Below, in pieces: positions 1 through 7,205 of a stretch of DNA of 53,276 nucleotides; position 1 is the first letter of the stretch, and each line of letters begins with the position of its first letter. The position numbers and the translations under genes are program-made. The stretch lies in assembly GCA_964606085.1 (NCBI GenBank), contig CAZSFD010000028.1, positions 1 to 53,276 of the forward strand, given 5' to 3'. The notes under the pieces were generated by a model. That model saw only the letters and a program-made list of their open reading frames with translations, made no database searches and was not told where the DNA came from. This DNA is from CAIQJJ01 sp964606085. GTDB lineage: Bacteria; Chloroflexota; Anaerolineae; Anaerolineales; UBA4823.

Positions 1-39
1 GCTCATTCGCTCAGTTTTACCAGATTTTTGCAGTTAATG

Positions 40-51
40 TGACATTGTCAA
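40..51 (-). promoter_or_regulatory. Operator-like palindrome with a perfect -35 box
   Basis: An 11-base inverted repeat (TGACATTGTCA, 40-50) overlaps a perfect minus-strand TTGACA (46-51) just downstream of the aldolase gene. The matching -10 is poor (A-rich near 23-28). It could be the control site of a gene lying left of the window, such as a missing transporter. This is inference from two short motifs only. Confidence 0.2.
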
Positions 52-68
52 AATAATTACCGTTGGAA

Positions 69-881
69 TTACCAATGCTCCTGCTCCTTCGCTGCTTCTT
101 CGGGTGGTACTCCTCGCTTGACGACAGCGCACAGCGCCCGCTGATAGGCGCGTGGGTCAGGCCGTTGGATGGCGTTGCGGCCAAAGACGACGCCGCGCGC
201 CCCTTCGGCGATGATGTCACGCGCCAGGCGCAGCGAATCCACAGGGTCGGGGGTGGTGTGGCCGCCCAACCCGAGGATGGGGACGGGGCAGCCGTTGATC
301 ACGGCGGGAAAATCGTGGGTGCGGAAGGTTTTGATCGTATCTGCGCCCAGTTCGGCCAAAATGCGCGTGCCGCGCAACACGATGTCGTGCATCTCTGCGG
401 GGGAGAGGGTATCGCTGTCGTTGGGGAAGCACTCGCCAACCACCGGGATGCCGTATTCGGCGGCTTCGCGGCGCAGGTTGGAGAAAATTTCGACATTGCG
501 GGCGTCGTTGGCTTCATCGCCGGTGCGGAGCGTCAGCGAGATCAGCACCATTTCGGCGCCGAGGGCCACGGCTTCTTTCACGCTGAACGCCGGGACGGTC
601 TGCGCCCGCCGGTAGCCCCACTCGAAGCAGAACACGGTGCTCCAGTTCAGGCGTACGATTGGCATGGGCGCACCTTTGCAGGCGAACGCCGCGCCCAAAT
701 GTTTGAGCATCCCCGGTGAAAGCAGGATGGCATCTACGCAAGGGTCAATTTTTTGGATCGTGGCAGGCAGGTTTTCCATGCCAGGGATGGGGCCATCCAT
801 GTAACCGTGGTCTATGGCGATCACGACGGCGGGTTCGTTGTGCGAGAAAAATTTATTCAAGCGAAGTTGAGAACCGTTCAT
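69..881 (-). CDS. Class I aldolase of the DeoC/FbaB/LsrF group
   Basis: A 270-residue TIM-barrel aldolase, probably cytoplasmic, expected to cleave a ketose phosphate or related sugar phosphate through a lysine Schiff base. The AIDHG motif (residues 22-26) is typical of the DhnA/LsrF group. K184 in DTIKT is the likely Schiff-base lysine. GLGG (204-207) and VVFGRN (231-236) are the expected phosphate-binding loops. It is the last visible gene of the minus-strand sugar operon and starts 3 bases after the oxidoreductase stop. Together with the isomerase and FGGY kinase upstream it completes an isomerase-kinase-aldolase route. The exact substrate cannot be read from the sequence; fuculose/rhamnulose-type phosphates or a 2-keto sugar phosphate are all possible. 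Confidence 0.8.
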   Translation of the reverse strand: MNGSQLRLNKFFSHNEPAVVIAIDHGYMDGPIPGMENLPATIQKIDPCVDAILLSPGMLKHLGAAFACKGAPMPIVRLNWSTVFCFEWGYRRAQTVPAFSVKEAVALGAEMVLISLTLRTGDEANDARNVEIFSNLRREAAEYGIPVVGECFPNDSDTLSPAEMHDIVLRGTRILAELGADTIKTFRTHDFPAVINGCPVPILGLGGHTTPDPVDSLRLARDIIAEGARGVVFGRNAIQRPDPRAYQRALCAVVKRGVPPEEAAKEQEHW

Positions 882-884
882 TTT

Positions 885-2057
885 TCATCCTTTCAGGTGG
901 ATTGTTTGCCCGCTGCGTTGCGAAGCGAGGGCGGCAGTGAACAGTTGATGGCCGAGAGCGGTTTCTTCGGGGGTCAGGCAATAGAGCGGTTGGCGCATCC
1001 CTTCACGGCCATGCACCAGTTCATCACAAAAAGCTGCCCATAGTTGCAGCAGCGCATCTGAAAAGCCAAATTCAAAAATCCCGCCGCTGATGGCCGGGTA
1101 AGCCGATTGGTAGGGCATTTCGGCGGTGTGCCATTCTTGCGGGCCGCCGGGCGTGTAGGGCAGTGAGCGCAGCAGCTTGGTGTGCTGGGTGGAATACGCT
1201 GCCGAGAGGGCCGTGCCTTCGATGTGGATGCGCCAGGTGTTGGCGTGACCGGGGGAGATGCGGTTCGTTTTGACCAGTAACGGGAAGGGTAAAACGTGAT
1301 TCGTAATTCGTGATTCGTAACTTGTAATTTCGCAGGCGAGGGTGGCGTTGTCCCAGGTGTCGCAAGTGGCCGGGTTACCGTCAGGGCCGGGGCGGGTGGG
1401 GATGATCTTAGTCAGCAGGGCGCGCACGTTGGCGGGGTGCAGGCCGAAGCGCAGCGGGATGTAGAGGGCGTGCAGGCCCAGGTCGCCCAGCACACCGTAT
1501 TCGCCGTTGGTCACGGCCTGGCGCTTCCAGTTGATCGGCTTGAGCGGGTTGAGGTCGCTCGAATGGAGAAAGTCGGCTGCGACGGAGAAAATCTGGCCGA
1601 ACTTTTCTTCGCGTAGCCACTGAGTAATGCGGTACGCTCCGGGGTAAAAGGCGAACTGCGAGGCGCAGCGCGCCAGCAGATTGGGATGCTCAGCGGCAAC
1701 GCGGAGTATCTCAGCGTTGGCGGCCTGGTCAATGCCGAAGGGCTTCTCACCAAGCAGGTGCTTCCCCGCCCGCAGGATGTCGGTATACAGCGGGGCATGC
1801 AGTTGGTGCGGCACGGCGCAGTAGACGGCTTCGACCTCGGGCATATCGAGGACACGGCGATAATCGGTGGTGGCGAGTTTCAACCCTGGCACATGCTGAC
1901 GGAACCAATCAAGCGAGCTTTCATGCCCTGAGCAGACTGCTACAATGGATGGCGCAAAATCGAGATCGAGCAAATGGCACCAACGCGCCGCCGCGCTGGC
2001 AAATTCGCGGCCCATCAGGCCGCCTCCGATCAGGGCAAAGGGGATGATTCTATCCAT
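885..2057 (-). CDS. Gfo/Idh/MocA family sugar oxidoreductase
   Basis: A 390-residue NAD(P)-dependent dehydrogenase. An N-terminal Rossmann fold carries GGGLMG (residues 11-16), followed by the family EKP motif (104-106) and GDLGLH (191-196), whose histidine is part of the catalytic region in this family. Substrates of the family include inositols, glucose-type sugars and their amino or keto forms. The start overlaps the end of the aminotransferase gene by 8 bases, so the two are probably co-translated; an aminotransferase next to a sugar dehydrogenase suggests a keto/amino sugar or inositol step. Residues about 243-254 (ITSYESRITNHV) come from a repeat-like DNA segment that looks inserted in frame. 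The specific substrate is unknown. Confidence 0.85.
   Translation of the reverse strand: MDRIIPFALIGGGLMGREFASAAARWCHLLDLDFAPSIVAVCSGHESSLDWFRQHVPGLKLATTDYRRVLDMPEVEAVYCAVPHQLHAPLYTDILRAGKHLLGEKPFGIDQAANAEILRVAAEHPNLLARCASQFAFYPGAYRITQWLREEKFGQIFSVAADFLHSSDLNPLKPINWKRQAVTNGEYGVLGDLGLHALYIPLRFGLHPANVRALLTKIIPTRPGPDGNPATCDTWDNATLACEITSYESRITNHVLPFPLLVKTNRISPGHANTWRIHIEGTALSAAYSTQHTKLLRSLPYTPGGPQEWHTAEMPYQSAYPAISGGIFEFGFSDALLQLWAAFCDELVHGREGMRQPLYCLTPEETALGHQLFTAALASQRSGQTIHLKG
1291..1330. repeat. Short repeat element inside the oxidoreductase gene
   Basis: On the minus strand this stretch is built from reiterated ATTACGAATCACGA-type words, unlike the surrounding high-GC coding sequence. It is translated as ITSYESRITNHV and keeps the frame open. 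A related element occurs in the GH30-like gene at 4083-4127, read in the same frame (TNHASRFTN). The repetition is seen directly; that it is an insertion is inference. Confidence 0.55.
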
Positions 2058-3417
2058 ATCCTAACTCTTTCTGTGTCTCGGCGATTGCCTCTTCGATGAT
2101 CGCCAGGCCCTTCAAGGCCACCTCGTCCTCCATGATCATCGGCGGCGACATGCGCAGAACATTGCCAGCCGGAATCCAGGCCAGGCCCCTGGCAAAAGCC
2201 TTCTGGTAAACGAGCTGCCCGGCGAGATCGAAAGGCTCCTGGGTGGCCTTGTCTTTGACCAGTTCGATTCCCAGCAGGCAGCCCAGGCCGCGCACGTCGC
2301 CGATGATGGGGTACTGCTCCTGCATTTCCTTCATGCGCTTGAGTAAAATGTCGCCGAGATGGGCCGACCGCTCGCACAGGTTTTCTTCCTCGATGACTTC
2401 AATGCTCGCCAGGGCCGCCGCACAGGCCATCGGGTTGCCGCCGTAGGAGGTACTGGCGCTGATCTTTTCGATCACATCCTTATGCTCGTCCGAGACCAGC
2501 ATCGCCGTCACCGGGAAACCGTTGCCGAAGCCCTTGCCCAGCGTCATCACATCGGGGACGGTATCCCAATGTTCCATGGCGAACATCTTGCCGGTGCGCG
2601 CCATGCAGGTCAGCACTTCATCGGCCATGAACAGGATGCCAAACTCGTCACACACTTTGCGGATGCCCTGAATCCACCCATCGGGCGGCACCACACTGCC
2701 CGCCCAACCCTGGATCGGCTCCAGCACAATCCCCGCCACGCGGCCGGAAGTTTCTTCGCGCAGCACCGTGCGGATGTAATCCACGCACAGCAGGTTGCAC
2801 TCAGGATACTTTTGGCGAAATTCGCAGCGATAGCAATTGCCCCTGGGGACGAGGAAAAACCCCGGGGCGCGCAAACCCTGCGAAACGTCCAGCCGCGCCA
2901 GGCCCACTGCGCCCATCGTCTTGCCATGGAAATCCTTGTGAAACGAAATGAACTCAAATTTACCCGTGGCAGCGCGCATCAGGCGCAGCCCAGCCTCGAC
3001 GGCGGTGGTGCCGGAATCGTAGAGCTGCATCCCGGTGAGTTTTTTGGCGCCCGCGCCGGGGGCGATCTCGGCCAGTTTTTCGAGCAGGCGCATCTTGATT
3101 GGCGTGGTGAAATCGTGGGCGTTCATCAACTCGCCAGCGGCCTTCTGCACGGCTTCGGTCACCTTGGGGTGGCAGTGGCCCAGCCCGGTGACGTAGATGC
3201 CGGACGAAAAATCGAGGTAGGTGTTGCCGTCCACGTCGGTCAGCGTGACGCCGTGGCCCTTCTCGAAGGCCACCGGGAACAGGCGCACCTGCGACGAGTA
3301 GCCTTTCATGTATTTTTCGGCCCGCCCATGGGTTTCCTTCGACTTCGGCCCCGGCGGGGGGACGACCATGTGGGGAATAGTTTGGGGATCTCGTTTGGCC
3401 CAATTTTTATTGTACAT
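2050..3417 (-). CDS. PLP-dependent class III aminotransferase
   Basis: A 455-residue fold-type I PLP enzyme of the acetylornithine/4-aminobutyrate aminotransferase group. The phosphate-binding DSGTTAVEAGLR lies near residue 134, the cofactor-contacting aspartate is D266 in FMADE, and the Schiff-base lysine is K295 in TLGKGFGNG. An inserted segment at 194-211 has four cysteines (C195, C198, C207, C211) in the pattern CxxC-x8-CxxxC. A similar cysteine-rich insert is known in archaeal class III enzymes, some of which act as broad-specificity amino acid racemases, so racemase activity is an alternative. It lies in the sugar operon between the GH30-like gene and the oxidoreductase, which suggests an amino-sugar or keto-sugar amination role. 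Confidence 0.82.
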   Translation of the reverse strand: MYNKNWAKRDPQTIPHMVVPPPGPKSKETHGRAEKYMKGYSSQVRLFPVAFEKGHGVTLTDVDGNTYLDFSSGIYVTGLGHCHPKVTEAVQKAAGELMNAHDFTTPIKMRLLEKLAEIAPGAGAKKLTGMQLYDSGTTAVEAGLRLMRAATGKFEFISFHKDFHGKTMGAVGLARLDVSQGLRAPGFFLVPRGNCYRCEFRQKYPECNLLCVDYIRTVLREETSGRVAGIVLEPIQGWAGSVVPPDGWIQGIRKVCDEFGILFMADEVLTCMARTGKMFAMEHWDTVPDVMTLGKGFGNGFPVTAMLVSDEHKDVIEKISASTSYGGNPMACAAALASIEVIEEENLCERSAHLGDILLKRMKEMQEQYPIIGDVRGLGCLLGIELVKDKATQEPFDLAGQLVYQKAFARGLAWIPAGNVLRMSPPMIMEDEVALKGLAIIEEAIAETQKELGYG

Positions 3418-3429
3418 ATCATTGCGCCT

Positions 3430-4749
3430 TTACAATGTCAGCGTAAAGATCGTCTCCGGCGGCACGCTCACGTCTACGCCGGTGAAGGGCCAATTGCCGC
3501 CGCGCACAGGGATTGCGCCAATGCAGTGACAATTTTCCTGTTCGCTGGTGCGATAACAGGCCAACTCCCCCGATGTTACCGCTTCGGGGAACCCCTCCAG
3601 CGTGACGTTCAGATGGGCCGGATGCAGGCTGGCATTCATGCCGATGATGGCAAGCTGTGTGCGGTCGGGGCTGGCAAAGGCCAGCAGGCGCACTTCTGGC
3701 GATGGCGAAACCGCCGCAATGCGTTGAAAGCCAGGGCGCACGAAACGGAAGACCTGTTTTTGGGCATAGTAGCGCTTCTTGGGGGTGTAGGCGCGCAGGC
3801 CGGTGCGGATCAGGCCATAGATCGTCCAGGGTTCGTCGTGGTCGTGGTAATTGTCGTAGGCATCCCACACCAGGGCGGCGTGGTAGCCGTTTTCGAGCAG
3901 GTCGAACAGGCGCGAGGTCATCGCCCAGGCCACCGGCCATTCCTGCTCGCCGCTTTGCTCCAGGTCGCCGTACTCGCCCATCCACAGGTGAGCCTCCGGG
4001 AAGGCCGCTGCGGCCTGGCGGACTTCGTCAAATTGCGCAGGGGTGAAGTTGGCGTAGCAGTGGGTGGAGAAGGCGAAGATGGGAGATTCGGAATTCGTGA
4101 AACGTGAAGCGTGATTCGTGAGGGCCTGGATGTATTCGGGGTTGAAATTGGCTTGTTCGGGGACGATGAAGGGGATGTGGATGTTTTTCTGGGCCAGGGC
4201 AAGTTGAACGATTTCGAGGGCACGTGGGTAGGCTTCAGGGGAAACCGTGGGGCCTTCGGGGCTGCCGAGGTCGGTCTCGTTGAGCGGGCCGAACTGGGCG
4301 ATTTGCAGGCTCTCGCGGTTCACGGCCCAATCTACCAGTGAAGCGAGCATCTCGCCAAACGACTCAGTATCGGCCAGGGTCTTGCCGTCGGGGGCGAGCA
4401 TCCAGGTCGGCACGTCGCCGCTGGCGGTGAGGTAGGGGGCGATGCCGCGGGCGTTCAGGTAGCGGATCATCTCCCAGCCGCAGCGGGCGATCTCGCCCTG
4501 GTAGATTTTCTCCAGGTGGGCGGGGGCCAGGCTGGCGCGGCCAAGCGTGCTATCGGGGTCAATCCAGTTGGATTTGCCGAAGATGTCCACGCGGTAGAGC
4601 GTCGCACCCAGGTCGTTGAGCAGCAGTTCCATCGCTGGCATCAGGCGCGGCTGCCAGGCTTTGGAGTTGATGTTGACGCCGAAGCCGTCTATCGTTTGAT
4701 AGGTCTGGTGGGCGTTGACGGTAACGGAGAGTGTTTTAGGAAGAGTCAT
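3430..4749 (-). CDS. GH30/GH39-like glycoside hydrolase (clan GH-A)
   Basis: A 439-residue TIM-barrel glycosidase with no signal peptide, so probably intracellular. The N-terminal YQTIDGFGVNIN (residues 17-28) is characteristic of GH30-type enzymes. The clan-A acid/base is likely E158 in GPLNETD and the nucleophile E259 in WMGEYGD. The ATG at 4749 is chosen because the ten residues upstream (LFVYFVVKN) are only a translation of the intergenic palindrome. Residues about 210-223 (ALTNHASRFTNSES) derive from a repeat-like DNA word. It belongs to the minus-strand sugar operon, 12 bases upstream of the aminotransferase. Likely substrates are beta-linked xylose, glucose or fucose, but this cannot be resolved by eye. 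Confidence 0.72.
   Translation of the reverse strand: MTLPKTLSVTVNAHQTYQTIDGFGVNINSKAWQPRLMPAMELLLNDLGATLYRVDIFGKSNWIDPDSTLGRASLAPAHLEKIYQGEIARCGWEMIRYLNARGIAPYLTASGDVPTWMLAPDGKTLADTESFGEMLASLVDWAVNRESLQIAQFGPLNETDLGSPEGPTVSPEAYPRALEIVQLALAQKNIHIPFIVPEQANFNPEYIQALTNHASRFTNSESPIFAFSTHCYANFTPAQFDEVRQAAAAFPEAHLWMGEYGDLEQSGEQEWPVAWAMTSRLFDLLENGYHAALVWDAYDNYHDHDEPWTIYGLIRTGLRAYTPKKRYYAQKQVFRFVRPGFQRIAAVSPSPEVRLLAFASPDRTQLAIIGMNASLHPAHLNVTLEGFPEAVTSGELACYRTSEQENCHCIGAIPVRGGNWPFTGVDVSVPPETIFTLTL
4083..4127. repeat. Short repeat element inside the GH30-like gene
   Basis: The minus strand reads ACGAATCACG, TTCACGTTTC and ACGAATTCCGAATC, the same low-GC vocabulary as the element at 1291-1330 and in the same reading frame (TNH...SRFTN). 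It sits between the acid/base and nucleophile glutamates without breaking the frame. Confidence 0.55.
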
Positions 4750-4756
4750 GTTTTTT

Positions 4757-4818
4757 ACCACGAAGTACACAAAGAGCACGAAGTGAAAAAACTTTGTGTA
4801 CTGCGTGTCCTTTGTGGT
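4757..4818. repeat. ACCACGAAG...CTTTGTGGT palindromic repeat, copy 1
   Basis: An imperfect inverted repeat of ACCACgAAG and CACaAAG words with arms of about 27 bases around an A-rich centre. It fills the gap between the isomerase stop (4819-4821) and the GH30-like start (4749). The family recurs at 6186-6587, 7038-7199, 19143-19212 and 53067-53140. A transcript would form a long hairpin. Confidence 0.8.
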
Positions 4819-6168
4819 TTAAACATCCAGAACGGTTTTAATTCCCAATAGCTTGCACAACTCGATCAACTCCTCGGCGTAATCGCCAAAGACGGCGGCG
4901 AAATGCTGTGATTGGACGTGATCGAGGATGCTGCGCACGCTGGAATCGGGGAAGAACTTGACCGAAGGCCACGATGGCAGCGGCACGCCCATCTCCACCC
5001 ATTGCGGCGGCGCTTTGCCCTCCCCGGTGACAATGTGCATCCGGTATCCTTCAGCATCCTCAGACAGGCACGCCAGCGTCAACCGCCCGGTTTTCAGCGG
5101 CCCACAGAACACCAACCCATCCAGCAGCACGGTCTGGATCGGTTTGACCATCGGCTTGCCGGCGAATAGCTGCATTGGGGCGAAGCCGTCCACGCCGAGC
5201 AGAATCCAATCGGGGTGGTGTTCGTAATGCTCGAGGAAGGTCACCGGTTGTCCGCCAGAGAGCCACTTGAGCATCAGTTCGGCCACCAGATTGCCCACGT
5301 CGTCCTCGTCCACGTAGGGGTAGCCAGCCGTAGCGGTCAGCGCCGATGGCACGCTGTGGACGGCGTTCATGTGGGCGGGGATGCCCTCCACGCATTTATA
5401 CGAGACGGCGCTGAAATGCTTCGCCTCGCAAATTTCCACCGTCGCCATATACATACGCACGGCGCGCTCGACGGCAGCATCCTTCGGCTTACCGAGCGGG
5501 TACTGCCAATCGGCGGTGACGCGCGCCACTTCGGCGGCCACCTTCTCGGCGGGCAGGGCGTCCATCTGGCGATCCAGTTGCAACATGTCGAAACTCTCCA
5601 CTTCGACGCCGATCTGTCCCCGCAGGCTGGTAACGTTGAAGCCGGTGGTGTACAGGCCCATATCGTTGAAGCCGAGGATGCCGACGCGGGCGCTGCGCAG
5701 TTTCTTCATCACCTGGGCGGCGCGGCCAAACCTGAGGATGCCCGCCACGTCCATTGGCTGATCGGGCCCGTTGAAGAGATATTTGAACTGAATGCCCCAG
5801 CGCTCCATTGGGTAGCGCAGCGCCGTCGAACCGGCCCCCGCCGCCGGGGAGATCAGTGTCTCTCCCTCGGTGAAGCCGCCCTTCGAGTACAGCACCATCG
5901 GTTCGTGGCGGAACTCGTAGAGCAAGCGCGTGGCGGCGCGCGGGTCAATCCAGTTGATCACGTTGACGATCAGAAAATCCCACGGCTGGGCCTTCAGTTC
6001 GCGAATGGCGCGTTCCTCCTGGCCGAGGGCGAAGACCGGGTCGGTGCGCACCAGTTCGATGCCGGCGGCGATAATTTGCCGTTCGGCGTCGGCGCTGATC
6101 GCCAGCAGCCGGTCGGGGACGTAAAATTCGGTGCCGAGAGAGACGTATCCGGCTTTCAAAGTATTCAT
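4819..6168 (-). CDS. L-fucose/L-arabinose isomerase-like protein
   Basis: A 449-residue protein resembling the FucI/AraA C-terminal superfamily, which interconverts aldoses and ketoses with a divalent metal. Supporting features are the N-terminal Rossmann-like half (RVGILGFNDMGLYTTGFN), the central SYKCVEGIPAHMN, and FLEHYEHHPDW with clustered histidines. The ATG at 6168 is preceded by a good ribosome site (TTGGAGGATT), whereas the longer frame only translates the upstream repeat. It should act between the glycosidases that release the sugar and the FGGY kinase that phosphorylates the ketose. The repeat array and an assembly gap lie just upstream, so its co-transcription with the distal genes depends on what is in the gap. 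Substrate unknown. Confidence 0.72.
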   Translation of the reverse strand: MNTLKAGYVSLGTEFYVPDRLLAISADAERQIIAAGIELVRTDPVFALGQEERAIRELKAQPWDFLIVNVINWIDPRAATRLLYEFRHEPMVLYSKGGFTEGETLISPAAGAGSTALRYPMERWGIQFKYLFNGPDQPMDVAGILRFGRAAQVMKKLRSARVGILGFNDMGLYTTGFNVTSLRGQIGVEVESFDMLQLDRQMDALPAEKVAAEVARVTADWQYPLGKPKDAAVERAVRMYMATVEICEAKHFSAVSYKCVEGIPAHMNAVHSVPSALTATAGYPYVDEDDVGNLVAELMLKWLSGGQPVTFLEHYEHHPDWILLGVDGFAPMQLFAGKPMVKPIQTVLLDGLVFCGPLKTGRLTLACLSEDAEGYRMHIVTGEGKAPPQWVEMGVPLPSWPSVKFFPDSSVRSILDHVQSQHFAAVFGDYAEELIELCKLLGIKTVLDV

Positions 6169-6185
6169 AAAATCCTCCAATAATT

Positions 6186-6587
6186 GAACCACGAAGGTCA
6201 CAAAGGACACAAAGTAAAACAACAACCCTTCGTGCCCTTCGTGTACTTTGTGGTTAATAACCTAACCTGGACAAGCCAGAGCTAAAAGGGTTNNNNNNNN
6301 NNNNNNNNNNNNNNNNNNNNNNNNNNNNNNNNNNNNNNNNNNNNNNNNNNNNNNNNNNNNNNNNNNNNNNNNNNNNNNNNNNNNNNNNNNNNGAACCACC
6401 AAGTACACAAAGTACACGAAGGAAAAAACTTGCTTTCAACCTTTGTGTCCTTTGTGTACTTTGTGGTTAATAACCTAACCTGGACAAGCCAGAGCTAAAA
6501 GGGTTGAACCACCAAGTACACAAAGTACACGAAGGAAAAAACTTGCTTTCAACCTTTGTGCCCTTCGTGTACTTTGTGGTTAATAAC
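6186..6587. repeat. Tandem array of palindrome-plus-linker units (about 112 bases each)
   Basis: A palindrome (GAACCACnAAG...CTTTGTGGTT, about 75 bases) is followed by a 37-base linker whose core is CCTAACCTGGACAAGCCAGA (6261-6280 and 6474-6493). One full unit spans 6393-6504, the next palindrome runs 6505-6581, and a diverged palindrome with a complete linker precedes the N gap (6186-6292). Units adjoin exactly at AAAAGGGTT|GAACCACC. The last unit ends where the neighbouring gene's stop codon begins (6588-6590). Confidence 0.9.
6293..6392. other. Assembly gap of 100 N
   Basis: Exactly 100 N characters, the conventional length for a gap of unknown size. The left edge ends in AAAAGGGTT and the right edge begins GAACCACC, which is the same junction seen between two intact units at 6504/6505. 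The missing DNA is therefore probably a whole number of array units, possibly zero. Confidence 0.95.
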
Positions 6588-7004
6588 CTATACAACGATC
6601 CTTTCGATGTTTCCCTTCAAATGGGGAACGTTGAAGTTGATCAAATAGCCCAGGCGCAGTTTTGTCAATTTCAAATAGGTAATCACCTGGGCATGGTAAA
6701 CCGGGTGCATACTTTCGACCGCTTTCAATTCAACAATCACACAATCATCAACCAGCAAGTCCAACCGAAAACCTGTATCCAGGGTGATTTCCTGATAAAC
6801 GACCGGAACGCCCACCTGAGTCTGTACTTTTGCACCATTTTTGCGAAGCTCATAAGCCATACAGGTCTCATAAACTGATTCCAATAATCCAGGCCCCAAA
6901 GCCGTATGGACACGATAAGCAGCGTCCATCACCAACTTCCCCACACGCTCGGTTTCCGGGTCAACAGGCTCGAAGGATCGAGTATTTTTCCTACGGTTTT
7001 CCAT
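6588..7004 (-). CDS. GxxExxY protein, PD-(D/E)XK nuclease fold
   Basis: A 138-residue member of the GxxExxY family. The signature is G39-LL-E42-SV-Y45, and the nuclease-fold core shows D82 in RLDLLVDD and E92-L-K94 in VELKA, matching D...ExK. The family is widespread but its biological role is not established. The ATG at 7004 follows AAAGGATC; a longer start at 7040 runs into repeat DNA. The gene is bracketed by the palindromic repeat on both sides (array to 6587; copies at 7038-7106 and 7122-7199), and its stop codon coincides with the CCTA that begins the linker in other copies. It sits between sugar-operon genes but has no obvious metabolic role there, so it looks like a passenger with the repeats. 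Confidence 0.88.
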   Translation of the reverse strand: MENRRKNTRSFEPVDPETERVGKLVMDAAYRVHTALGPGLLESVYETCMAYELRKNGAKVQTQVGVPVVYQEITLDTGFRLDLLVDDCVIVELKAVESMHPVYHAQVITYLKLTKLRLGYLINFNVPHLKGNIERIVV

Positions 7005-7037
7005 AGATGATCCTTTCTTGAAGCGAAAAATCCATTT

Positions 7038-7106
7038 CAAACCACAACGGCCTCAAAGTTAAGAACAGATCAAAACCCTTTGTGTACTTCGTGCCCTTTG
7101 TGGTTC
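7038..7106. repeat. Palindromic repeat, copy upstream of the GxxExxY gene
   Basis: AACCACAA...CTTTGTGGTT inverted repeat with a degraded left arm and an intact right arm (TTTGTGTACTTCGTGCCC). Followed after 15 bases by a second copy. Confidence 0.75.
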
Positions 7107-7121
7107 AAAAAAATCAACACC

Positions 7122-7199
7122 GAACCACAAAGGACTCAAAGGACACGAAGGTAAGAGCAGATCACAAACCCTTTGTGTACTTCGTGCCCTTTGTGGTTC
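7122..7199. repeat. Palindromic repeat next to the GH4 gene
   Basis: Inverted repeat GAACCACAAAGGACTCAAAG...CCCTTTGTGGTTC. Its right arm is identical to that of 7038-7106 for about 30 bases, suggesting recent duplication. It ends seven bases before the GH4 stop codon. Confidence 0.8.
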
Positions 7200-7205
7200 A
7201 AACTT

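Noticed and set aside
2359..4107. Long plus-strand open frame of 582 codons
   Set aside because: It is antisense to the class III aminotransferase and GH30-like genes, both of which have intact catalytic motifs. The translation is rich in His, Arg and Gly and shows no domain.
6254..6439. Minus-strand open frame across the N gap
   Set aside because: More than half of it is N characters; the rest translates repeat DNA.
6186..6587. CRISPR array
   Set aside because: The repeated unit is about 112 bases and includes its own long inverted repeat and a constant linker; there are no variable spacers and no cas genes nearby.
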